Source: Mytilus galloprovincialis (Eukaryota; Mollusca; Bivalvia; Mytilida; Mytilidae). From it: 64,000 bases of DNA. The position numbers were made by a program, and so were the translations under genes. This document shows positions 37,996 to 48,188 of the stretch, in pieces. The notes below the pieces were generated by a model. It saw nothing but the letters and a program-made list of their open reading frames with translations, was not told the DNA's origin and searched no databases. The stretch lies in the NCBI RefSeq assembly GCF_965363235.1, contig NC_134839.1, forward strand, positions 80,253,410 through 80,317,409, written 5' to 3'. Each line of letters starts with the position of its first letter. Within the stretch, counting starts at the first letter, position 1.

Positions 37996-39682
37996 TAATT
38001 CAGTAGCTGTCGTTTGTTTATGTGTTACAAACAGTTGAAAGGGGTGTATAGTCCGCGGTTTTTTACCCTAGGAATGAAATTGATGGAAGGGGTGCGGACT
38101 ATGCAGTACTATAGAATTTCATGACATTTTTTTTTCCAGAGTGGGGATACGATGTTGAACGAGGTTTGACCAAGTAAACAGAAACATCATGTGTTGTCAA
38201 TGTTATAATGTATTCTTGACAACTCTTTGTATTATTTAGAAATAAAAGTATTCTTGACTACTCTTTGTTATTATTTTTAAATAAAATAAACAATCTAACA
38301 GTGTTGACTTAGTAATTTGCATAAAAATCAGCCTTTGATCGAATGTCCGCTTTGTTTCGGATTTGGTAAAATTTGTGTCATTGCATCTTTGACAGTGTAC
38401 ATGAATCCTGAATATCAATAAAAGATGAACCCTTGAATGGTAAAACCATTATAGTCAAGATAAAACCTAGTGAAATCTTCCCAAGATCGATTTCGTTTAA
38501 TGTTATTCACGTGTGTACAGTACATGTAGACCACGATGCGCCATTTTGAAAATGTGTGATTAAAGTATCAAAATTTTCGTATTCCGACTTTTTGTGTTTA
38601 ACTCTTAACTTATCGACTTAAATAAATCAAGACCTAACATTTTTTAATTGTAAATTGTAACCATTAATACTGAAAGTGTAAACCTGAAAGAAGTGGAATT
38701 TTGTATACGAAACTATATTTCCAGGTGAAAGGTCACATTGTACAGGTGTATCGTCTTACATGAATGAGTTTACAGGTTTGTGTGTAAAGCAATTAATTAA
38801 CCATGTCAACTTTAGATTTCGTCTAAGTTCAGTAATTTTGTGATTTTACTTTTAACTAAAACACGATAAAGGAAACCATCTTGAAATGACCTTAATTGAC
38901 ATCGACAAAATCTATAAATACGTATTCAAATGAGGTCCCGATTGACATTGATTGATTGGCCCTGATCTAGTATAATGTTTGGGGGTTTACACGATACATA
39001 GCAAGTACGGAAAGACACGATGACAAATAATAACATCAGCTTGCATTAAATAGTTAAATAAAATTCATACAATGTAGAAATAAAATAATCAAGTATTCTT
39101 ACAAATTCAAGACTTACACAGAGAGGAAGTAGGACAATGCTTTTAAATATTTACCTTTACGGTAGGATGGAATCCACCAAATTCATCGGCGTAATAGCCG
39201 CAAAATAATATCCATGCGCCATTCATGCCATTTGGCAAATTTTAATGCCTTCATTACAAACATTTTCGGCGATGAAATTATTCTTACATTAGTTCACTTA
39301 CATCTTCATCAAAAGCACAGACGATAAAAAGCTATGCTTAACTTTTTAATTAGCACTTTTTCAAATGGGGAACATCAATTGTTTTGGGAAAATCGACGAT
39401 CATTTAAGGTAATCTTCCTTATATTTATTGTTTTTTATAACAAAAAGTGTGAAAAAAATGTCTAATTAGTTATAAAGAATCTACCAGACCTGCCAGATCA
39501 GAGCAATGGCACTTTTTCAAAAATTCCCAGAGGGGAACCCAAATCCAGGGTGCTCGCATAAGGCAGCTTAACTGCCTAAAAATCCTGTTTGTTTTGAATA
39601 GTAATTTATTGTCTCTGTTAGATATTGTTATCTGTCGACTGTAGGCATGCATTTCGGCTGTTATCTGTCGACTGTATGCATA

Positions 39683-41620
39683 AAATTGAGAATGGAAATG
39701 GGGAATGTGCCAAAGAGACAACAAACCGACCATAGAAAGAAAAAAAAACAACAACAGAAGGTCACCAACAGGTCTTCAATGTAGCGAGAAATTCCCGCAC
39801 CCGGAGGCGTCCTTCAGCTGGCCCCTAAACAAATATATACCAGTTCAGTAATAATGAACGCCATACTAATTTCCAAATTGTACACAAGAAACTAAAATTA
39901 AAATAATACAAGACTAACAAAGGCCAGAGGCTCTTGACTTGGGACAGGCGCAAAAATGCGGCGGGGTTAAACATGTTTGTGATATCTCAACCCTCCCCCT
40001 ATACCTCTAGCCAATGTAGAAAAGTAAACGTATAACAATACGTACATTAAAATTCAGTCCAAGAAATGTCCGAGTCTGATGTTAGAACATGTAACCAAAG
40101 AAAATAAACAAAATGACAATAATACATAAATAACAACAGACTACTAGCAGTTAACTGACATGCCAGCTCCAGACTTCAATTAAACTGACTGAAAGATTAT
40201 GATTTCATCATCTGAACATCAGGCACAATCCTTCCCGTTAGGGGTTTAGTATCATACCATCATAACATATATGAGAAGAACATAACCCGTGTCATGCCAA
40301 CAACTGGTTTTTGAATAAATGTGTTTAGTTCCGATGCAAAGACCCTATAAGTGAATCAATATTAACGCCAAAATATGCAATCTTTAATGACCTGACAATT
40401 GTATCGTAACTATATCCCTTCTTAATAAGTCTATTCAAAGGTTTTGTTAGTTTTTGAGGTGAATACTGACACCTTTGTGCTTTATAAAGAATATTTCCAT
40501 AAAAAATTGGATGTGAAATACCTGAACGTATAAGAAGTCTGCATGTTGAGCTATATTTACGAATGATGTCCTTATACCGATGATAAAATTTAGTAAATGT
40601 TTTGACTAGTTTGTGATATCGAAAACCCTGGTGTAATAATTTTTCAGTAATACATAAATTTCTCTCGTTAAAATCTAAAACATTGTTACATACACGAGCG
40701 AATCGTACAAGTTGAGATATATAAACACCGTAAGATGGTGACAAGGGAACGTCACCATCTAAAAATGGATAATTAACGATAGGAAATGAAAAATCATCTC
40801 TTTTATCATAAATTTTAGTATTCAGCTTTCCGTTAGTGATATAGATATCAAGATCGAGGAAAGGACAGTGGTCATTGTTAGTATTAGCTTTATTTAAAGT
40901 AAGTTCAGCAGGATAAATTTCTTCAATATACATACTGAAGTCGTCATTATTGAGAGCCAAAATATCATCCAAATATCTAAAAGTATTATTAAATTTGTTT
41001 ATCAGATGTTGTTTCGATGGGTCTTTGCTTATTTTTGTCATAAATTGTAACTCATAGCAATACAAAAACAGGTCCGCAATAAGTGGTGCACAGTTAGTCC
41101 CCATTGGAATTCCGATAATCTGACGATATACGGAATTCCCAAAGCGAACAAAAATGTTATCTAGTAAAAATTCAAGGGCATATATAGTATCAAAGCATGT
41201 CCAATTGACATAGTTTTTTTGTTTATTGCTACTAAAAAATGACCTAAAAGAGTTTGAACATATATATTCACATTCTGACTTTTTAAATGCCCATTTAATT
41301 AGGTGTGTGAATTTTTTCTAAATGAGAGTGTGAGGCAATGTGGTATACAGGGTAGAAAAATCAAAACTTTGAACAGATTCAAAATCACCAATATAAGCAT
41401 GCAATTTATCAAGTACTTCAAACGAGTTCTTGACACTCCAAAAGTAATTAATTCCACTATTTTAGAAGGCCTTATTTGAACAATTTATTATCAGATTTTT
41501 AATTGTTCCAAGTGTGCTGGTAAGAAGAATAGACAATTTAGTAGTGGAACAATGGCTTGAAGACGAAATAAATCTATATTTGTAAGGTGTTTGCATTTCT
41601 TCTCAGCAAAGACACAAACT
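39683..41620 (-). mobile_element. Penelope-like retroelement, 5'-truncated fossil
   Basis: The minus strand at 41104-40325 encodes a reverse-transcriptase segment with MGTNCAPLIADLFLYCYE, FRYLDDIL, CPFLDLDIYI, YDKRDDFSFPIVNYPFL and [14 protein letters not shown]. More decayed sequence of the same domain continues to about 41620. A non-coding 3' tail of about 640 bp runs to 39683 and also occurs alone at 33394-33800. The RT is certain; the Penelope-like label rests on motif order (YLDD followed by FLDL) and no endonuclease is seen. Broken, not a host gene. Confidence 0.75.
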
Positions 41621-42093
41621 GTTATCATTTTTGACAGCTTAAATTCAGTCATAAAAATTCAATAAGTTGAAACGGAAATTTATGAGGTTATAGTTCATAA
41701 GAAAATATTGAAACTGCATTATTATTGTCTTTTCTTAAATATCTTCAAAGTAATCATTTATGTATTGATAAAAGTTGTACACGATATTTGAAAGGGACGT
41801 TTATTGGTGAAAGGTATACATAATGGTGATGTCTACTGTTCATATGAATTATTCAATATGCTAAAGAAAAGCTAGTCCCTAAAAAATGAGAATTAATAAA
41901 ATTTTCTGGATGTGTCCTCTTCATGAAAGATTAATTCTAAAAATTTGAAGAAAGTATTTCAAAATGTAAGAAGCTATATGGCACAAAAAGGAAACAACCA
42001 TAATAGCAAAATTAATCGGGAAAAAAAATTGCAGAAAGGATTTGTAACATTAGATTTTTTTATTCATTTCTAAATTTATCAACAGAAAATTAA

Positions 42094-42852
42094 ACAAGAG
42101 GCTCTCAAGAGCCTGAATCGCTCATCTGGTAAACAATGCCTTCGGCCATGTTTTTTGACGAAATAGAAAATAAAACACAAACTTTTATTTTATACACCCT
42201 AGTGATCATTCAAATGAAGTTTGGTTGAATTTGGTTGAGTAGTTTTAGAGGAGAAGATTTTTTAACGTTAGCAAATATGATGAACAAATTGTGAAAAATT
42301 GTCATTAAAGGACAATAACCCCTTAAGGGGTCAATTGACAATTTTGGTCATATTAACTTATTTGTAGATCTTACTTTGCTGATCATTTTTGCTGTTTACA
42401 GTTTATCTTTATCTATAATAATATTCAAGATAATGACCAAAAACTGCAAAATTTCCTTAAAATTACCAATTAAGTGGCAGCAACCCAACAATGGGTTGTT
42501 TGATTCATCTGAAAATTTCAGGACTGATAGATCTTGACCTAATGAATATTTTTACCCCTTGTCAGATTTGCTTTAAATGCTTTAGTTTTTGAGATATAAG
42601 CCAAAAACTGCATTTGACCCCTATGTTCTATTTTAAGTAACGGCGGCCATCTTTTTTTGACGGATCAAAAATCGAAGCACAAACTTTGTGCAGGATAATC
42701 TAAGGAACAATCATGCTAAGTTTCATCCAAATCCATTCAGTAGTTTCAGAGGAGAAGATGTTTGAAAAATTGTTAACGACGACAGACGACGACGACGGAC
42801 GCCAAGTGATGAGAAAAGCTCACTTTTCCTTTTAGGAAAGGTGAGCTTAAAA
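42094..42852 (+). mobile_element. Family C hairpin-ended repeat, copy C1
   Basis: 5' end ACAAGAGGCTCTCAAGAGCC (hairpin AGGCTC/GAGCCT), then one core unit with PyNNPy-free, non-coding text, a GACGACGACGGACGCC stretch, and a 3' hairpin at 42817-42847 (AGCTCACTTTTCCT, loop TTT, AGGAAAGGTGAGCT) followed by TAAAA. No ORF of note. Confidence 0.8.
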
Positions 42853-44238
42853 CTGCAAAATTTCCTTAAAATTACCAATTCAGGGGCAACAACCTAGCAA
42901 CGTGTCGTCCGATCCATCTGAATATTTCAGGGCAGATAGATTTTGACCTGATAAACAATTCAACCACAGTCAGATTTGATCTTAATGCTTTGGTTTTTGA
43001 CATTTTACCCTTATGTTCTACTTTTAGCCGTGGCAGCCATCTTGTTTGGATGGCCGGGTCACCCGACACATTTTTTAAACTATATACCCAAAACATGATT
43101 GTGGCCAAGTTTGGATTAATTTGGCCCAGTAGTTTCAGAGGAGAAGATTTTTGTAAAAGATTACTAAGATTTACGAAAAATGGTTAAAAATTGACTATAA
43201 AGGGCAATAACTCCTAAAGGGGTCAACTGACCATTTCGGTCATGTTGACTTATTTGTAAATCTAACTTTGCTGAACATTATTGCTGTTTACAGTTTATCT
43301 CTATCTATAATAATATTCAAGATAATGACCAAAAACTGCAAAATTTCCTTAAAATTACCAATTCAGGGGCAGCAACCCAACAATGGGTTGTCCAATTCAT
43401 CTGAAAATTTCAGGGCAGATAGATCTTGACCTGATAAACAATTTAACACCTGTCAGATTTGCTCTAAATGCTTTGGTTTTTGAGTTATAAGCCAAAAACT
43501 GCATTTGACCCCTATGTTCTATTTTTAGCCATGGCGGCCATTTTGGTTAGTTGGCCAGGTCACCGGACACAATTTTCAAACTAGATACCCTAATGATGGT
43601 TGTGGCCAAGTTTAGTTCAATTTGGCCCAGTAGTTTCAGAGGAGAAGATTTTTGTAAAAGATAACTAAGATTTATGAAAAATGGTTAAAAATTGACTATA
43701 AAGGGCAATAACTCCTAAAGGGGTCAACTGACCATTTCAGTCATGTTGACTTATTTTTAGGTCTTACTTTGCTGAACATTTTTGCTGTTTACAGTTTATC
43801 TCTACCTATAATAATATTCATGATAATAACCAAAAACGGCAAAATTTCCTTAAAATTTCCAATTCAGGGGCAGCAACCCAACAATGGGTTGTCCGATTCA
43901 TCTGAAAATTTCAGGGCAGATAGATCTTGACCTGATAATCAATTTTACCCCGTCAGATTTGCTCTAAATGCTTCGGTTTTTGAGTTATAAGCCAAAAACT
44001 GCATTTGACCCCTATGTTCTATTTTTAGCAATGGCAACCATGTTTGTTGATAGATCAAAACTTCGGATACAATTTATAAACTACATACCCTAAGGAACAT
44101 TCAGTTAAAGTTTGGAAGTATTTGGCCTAGTAGTTTCAGAGAAGAAGATTCTTGAAATAGTTTACGACGACGGACGACGACGGACGCCAAGTGATGGCAT
44201 AAGCTCCCTTTGGCCCCTCGGGCCACGTGAGCTAAAAA
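42853..44238 (+). mobile_element. Family C repeat, copy C2, 5'-truncated and joined to C1
   Basis: Begins inside the family C core (AAACTGCAAAATTTCCTTAA) immediately after the C1 3' end and holds about two and a half core units of roughly 500 bp (marker GGCCCAGTAGTTTCAGAGGA at about 43125, 43625 and 44125). It ends with GACGACGGACGACGACGGAC and a 3' hairpin around GGCCC/GGGCC, then GTGAGCTAAAAA. Confidence 0.8.
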
Positions 44239-45117
44239 CGTAGAATATAGTTCATGTCAGTAAATAAGCTATGACATATAAGTTGATGATACCCATAGGG
44301 ACTAAAAGTTGTTTGCCAGCATTGGTATCGTCTCCCTGTCTTTAAAAATAATCAAAGCGCTTGTAAGAACCGCTGTGTTAATATCAGTTGGAAGTCAAAT
44401 TAATATTGCATTGTATCAAGCATTTATTTGTAAATCAACTATTCCTGACATAGGAAGATAACTTCAACACTTTAACATATTTTTAGAACAGATATTAGAT
44501 CCAAGCACCTTGCATAAATTATGTAATTTTCTTGACAAGTATAACATAGTTTTTTATTTGAATATCTGAGCATATATTTCATATACAAATTTCTATAAAT
44601 GTGAATGGATACCATGTATCAATGCACTATATGTTGTGTATCTCAAAGGTAGTAATCAACCTTGGAAGATTTAGATATCAAGTCAGGATTGAATTGCATG
44701 CAGTCTTTACCCAAAATAATGCTTCATGATTTGTGTATGTATAGCGCTGTTCTGGATTTTCCTTCACTTACACCAAAAAGTAAAGTATGTATATTTACTT
44801 GAATATGTGAAGAGCTAAAATTGCATATAACCAAAGGGATACAAAATGATTAACAAAACCAATCTAAGGTCAAATTTGCCTGACGAAATTGGAAACTTTG
44901 TTCTCCGTCTTAATTTATCAATTGAGAATTTCCAAAAGGCAAATTTGGAAAATTTCTTTATGAACATTTGAAAAACCTTAAAGGTTTTTGGTTGAAAAAA
45001 TATAACAAGGGGTTACTGCAAATAAGTTAAAAGATTTCATGGAGTATGTTTCTGAAAGTTTACTGAATTTAACCAATTTCAAAACCTGTCAAAAGTATCT
45101 TATGGCAGACTAGTTAC
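44239..45117. other. No recognised feature
   Basis: AT-rich DNA between family C and the family J repeat. I see no ORF, tandem repeat or known repeat in it. Confidence 0.5.
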
Positions 45118-45340
45118 ATTAACGTCTAGAAAATAAGGTTTTATCTTCCTCAGGCAAAGCAGGCCCTACATGGATTCAGCTTTTTGACGGTCCATATTGG
45201 TTTATAGCTCTTCAACATTTCTGTCATTATACATCATTGGCTTTCAAATATTCGGCATAAAGTGATCCTGATGAAAGTAAATCCAGAAAAGATCTTCGGA
45301 TGTATGGAATTTATAAGGTGTTGTTTACATTTTTACAGCA
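45118..45340 (+). repeat. Family J repeat leading into the minisatellite
   Basis: Contains TCCTGATGAAAGTAAATCCA, GAAAAGATCTTCGGATGTAT and AAGGTGTTGTTTACATTTTT, then CACTGATCCGATACCTCTAC. The last part is the first unit of the 48-bp array, so the array looks like an internal expansion of family J. Confidence 0.65.
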
Positions 45341-46297
45341 CTGATCCGATACCTCTACTGGTGGACTATCAGTCCCCGGTGGTAAAAACTGATCCGATAC
45401 CTCTACTGGTGGACTATCAGTCCCCGGTGGTAAAAACTGATCCGATACCTCTTCTGGTGGACTATCAGTCCCCGGCCGAAAAAACTGATCCGATACCTCT
45501 ACTGGTCGACTATCAGTCCCTGGTGGTAAAAACTGATCCGATACCTCTACTGGTGGACTATCAGTCCCCGGTGGTAAAAACTGATCCGATACCTCTGCTG
45601 GTGGACTATCAGTCCCCGGCCGAAAAAACTGATCCGATACCTCTGCTGGTGGACTATCAGTCCCCGGCCGTAAAAACTGATCCGATACCTCTGCTGGTGG
45701 ACTATCAGTCCCCGGCCGTAAAAACTGATCCGATACCTCTACTGGTGGACTATCAGTCCCCGGCCGTAAAAACTGATCCGATACCTCTACTGGTGGACTA
45801 TCAGTCCCCGGTGGTAAAAACTGATCCGATACCTCTACTGGTGGACTATCAGTCCCCCGTGGTAAAAACTGATCCGATACCTCTACTGGTCGACTATCAT
45901 TCCCCGATGGTAAAAACTGATCCGATACCTCTACTGGTGGACTATCAGTCCCCGGTGGTAAAATCTGATCTGATACCTCTGCTGGTGGACTATCAGTCCC
46001 CCGTGGTAAAAACTGATCCGATACCTCTACTGGTCGACTATCAGTCCCCGGTGGTAAAAACTGATCCGATACCTCTACTGGTGGACTATCAGTCCCCGGT
46101 GGTAAAATCTGATCTGATACCTCTGCTGGTGGACTATCAGTCCCCGGTGGTAAAAACTGATCCGATACCTCTACTGGTGGACTATCAGTCCCCGGTGGTA
46201 AAAACTGATCCGATACCTCTACTGATGCACTATCAGTCCCCAGTGGTAAAAACTGATCCGATACCTCTACTGGTGGACTATCAGTCCCTGGTGGTAA
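45341..46297. repeat. 48-bp minisatellite, left part (about 20 units)
   Basis: Units of 48 bp: ACTGATCCGATACCTCTACT, GGTGGACTATCAGTCCCC, GGTGGTAAAA. Few variants occur (GGCCG versus GGTGG). As 48 is a multiple of 3 and the unit lacks stops, both strands are open: DPIPLLVDYQSPVVKT on plus, PPGTDSPPVEVSDQFL on minus. Each unit has a GGACTATCAGTCC near-palindrome. Confidence 0.95.
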
Positions 46298-47387
46298 CAA
46301 GAGTGCACACGCTGAAATGTCTCGCCTTCTATACTAATCATTGATATTATGTTGATAGTCCTAAGTAAAAAGCTAAGCTTTATAACAACTGTACCATAAA
46401 CTTAACATTAACCAAGATAACTAAACAAAGACCAATGAACCTTGAAAATGAGGTCAATGTCAGATGAACCATGCCAGGCAGACATGTACAGCTAACAATG
46501 CTTCTATACAACATATATAGTTGACCTATTACTTATAGTTTAAGAAAAATAGACCAAAACACAAAAACTTAACACTGTGCAATGAACCGTGAAAATGAGG
46601 TCACGGTCAAATAAAACCTGCGCGACTGACATAAAGATCATTAAATATTTCCATACACCAAATATAGTTGACCTATGGCATATAGTATTAGATAAAAAGA
46701 CCAAAACTCAAAAACTTAACTTTGACCACTGAACCATGAAAAAGAGGTCAAGGTCACATGACATCTGCCCGCTAGACATGTACACCTTACAATTATTCCA
46801 TACAACAAATATAGTAGACCTATTGCATATAGTATGAGAACAACAGACCAAAACACAAAAACTTAACTATAACCACTGAACCATGAAAATGAGGTCAAGG
46901 TCAGATGACACCTGCCAGTTGGACATGTACACCTTACAGTCCTTCCATACACCGAATATACTAGCCCTATTGCTTATAGTATCTGAGATATGGACTTGAC
47001 CACCAAAACTTAACCTTGTTCACTGATCCATGAAATGAGGTCGAGGTCAAGTGAAAACTGTCTGACAGACATTAGGACCTTGCAAGGTACGCACATATCA
47101 AATATAGTTATCCTATTACTTATAATAAGAGAGAATTCAACATTACAAAAAATTTGAACTTTTTTTTCAAGTGGTCACTGAACCATGAAAATGAGGTCAA
47201 GGACATTGGACATGTGACTGACGGAAACTTCGTAACATGAGGCATCTATATACAAAGTATGAAGCATCCAGGTCTTCCACCTTCTAAAATATAAAGCTTT
47301 TAAGAAGTTAGCTAACGCCGCCGCCGCCGCCGGATCACTATCCCTATGTCGAGCTTTCTGCAACAAAAGTTGCAGGCTCGACAAAAA
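46298..47387 (+). mobile_element. Family D hairpin-ended repeat inserted in the minisatellite
   Basis: 5' end CAAGAGTGCACACGCTGAAA, about six tandem subunits of 147-150 bp (marker ACCATGAAAATGAGGTCAAG), then GCCGCCGCCGCCGCCGGATC and a 3' hairpin 47349-47382 (GTCGAGC, TTT bulge, CTGCAAC, loop AAAA, GTTGCAG, GCTCGAC) followed by AAAAAC. The 48-bp array stops at GGTGGTAA on the left and resumes with AAACTGATCTG on the right. Confidence 0.85.
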
Positions 47388-47960
47388 CTGATCTGATACC
47401 TCTGCTGGTGGACTATCAGTCCCTGGTGGTAAAAACTGATCTGATACCTCTGCTGGTGGACTATCAGTCCCGGTGGTAAAAACTGATCCGATACCTCTGC
47501 TGGTGGACTATCAGTCCCCGGTGGTAAAAACTGATCCGATACCTCTACTGGTGGACTATCAGTCCCCGGTGGTAAAAACTGATCCGATACCTCTACTGGT
47601 GGACTATCAGTCCCCGGTGGTAAAAACTGATCCGATACCTCTACTGGTGGACTATCAGTCCCCGATGGTAAAAACTGATCCGATACCTCTGCTGGTGGAC
47701 TATCAGTCCCTGGTGGTAAAAACTGATCTGATACCTCTACTGGTGGACTATCAGTCCCCGGTGGTAAAAACTGATCTGATACCTGTACTGGTGGACTATC
47801 AGTCCCCGGTGGTAAAAACTGATCCGATACCTCTGCTGGTGGACTATCAGTCCTGGTGGTAAAAACTGATCCGATACCTCTTCTGGTGGACTATAAGTCC
47901 CCAGTGGTAAAAACTGATCCAATACCTCTGCTGGTGGACTATTAGTCCCCGGTGGTAAAA
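47388..47960. repeat. 48-bp minisatellite, right part (about 12 units)
   Basis: The same unit as at 45341-46297 resumes after element D, with a higher share of CTGATCTG variants and a few small length changes near the right end. It ends in an A run at 47959-47969. Confidence 0.95.
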
Positions 47961-48113
47961 AAAAAAAGGTGATTAAGATAATCATTATCAAACACATTAT
48001 CAAATAATTCCTTTAGTCAAATTTCTTCCAAAATTCCTCTTCAAACCAGCATTTTCTATGATTGAGGTGAACTTACCAGTATTACAATACAGTAAATTAG
48101 CAAATATGTGTTT

Positions 48114-48119
48114 TTTATT
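48114..48119 (-). terminator. Poly(A) signal AATAAA for UBAC1
   Basis: The minus strand reads GATAATAAAAAACAC about 70 nt beyond the UBAC1 stop codon, a suitable position for the main polyadenylation signal. No transcript evidence. Confidence 0.55.
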
Positions 48120-48188
48120 ATCAATAAATAATTAAGGCACTTTAAATAACAGGTATCACAAATCAATATCACAGAAATAAACAATAAA

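Larger units (their letters stand above)
35081..39682. other. Intergenic region upstream of the dehydrogenase
   Basis: No gene seen. Its right-hand start should contain the dehydrogenase promoter. Repeats recognised are family B (35388-35745), a divergent family A copy with longer flank (36480-36700) and a related piece at 37270-37350, two MITE-like elements (37492-37645 and 37705-37995), and a small inverted pair TAGTCCGC/GCGGACTA at 38049-38094. The rest is unremarkable AT-rich DNA. Confidence 0.6.

Noticed and set aside
37736-38038. 100-codon Lys/Pro-rich ORF
   Set aside because: Lies in the 291-bp MITE and its G/C and A runs.
40325-41104. 259-codon ORF as a host gene
   Set aside because: It is a reverse-transcriptase segment of a repeated retroelement with a matching detached tail elsewhere.
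42872-43108. ORFs in family C and at 53271-53480
   Set aside because: The same frame in two repeat copies with different breaks; no protein motif and the element looks non-coding.
45262-46344. 360-codon and 329-codon repeat ORFs on opposite strands
   Set aside because: They are the two reading directions of a 48-bp minisatellite whose length is divisible by three; no start context, domain or splice evidence supports a protein.
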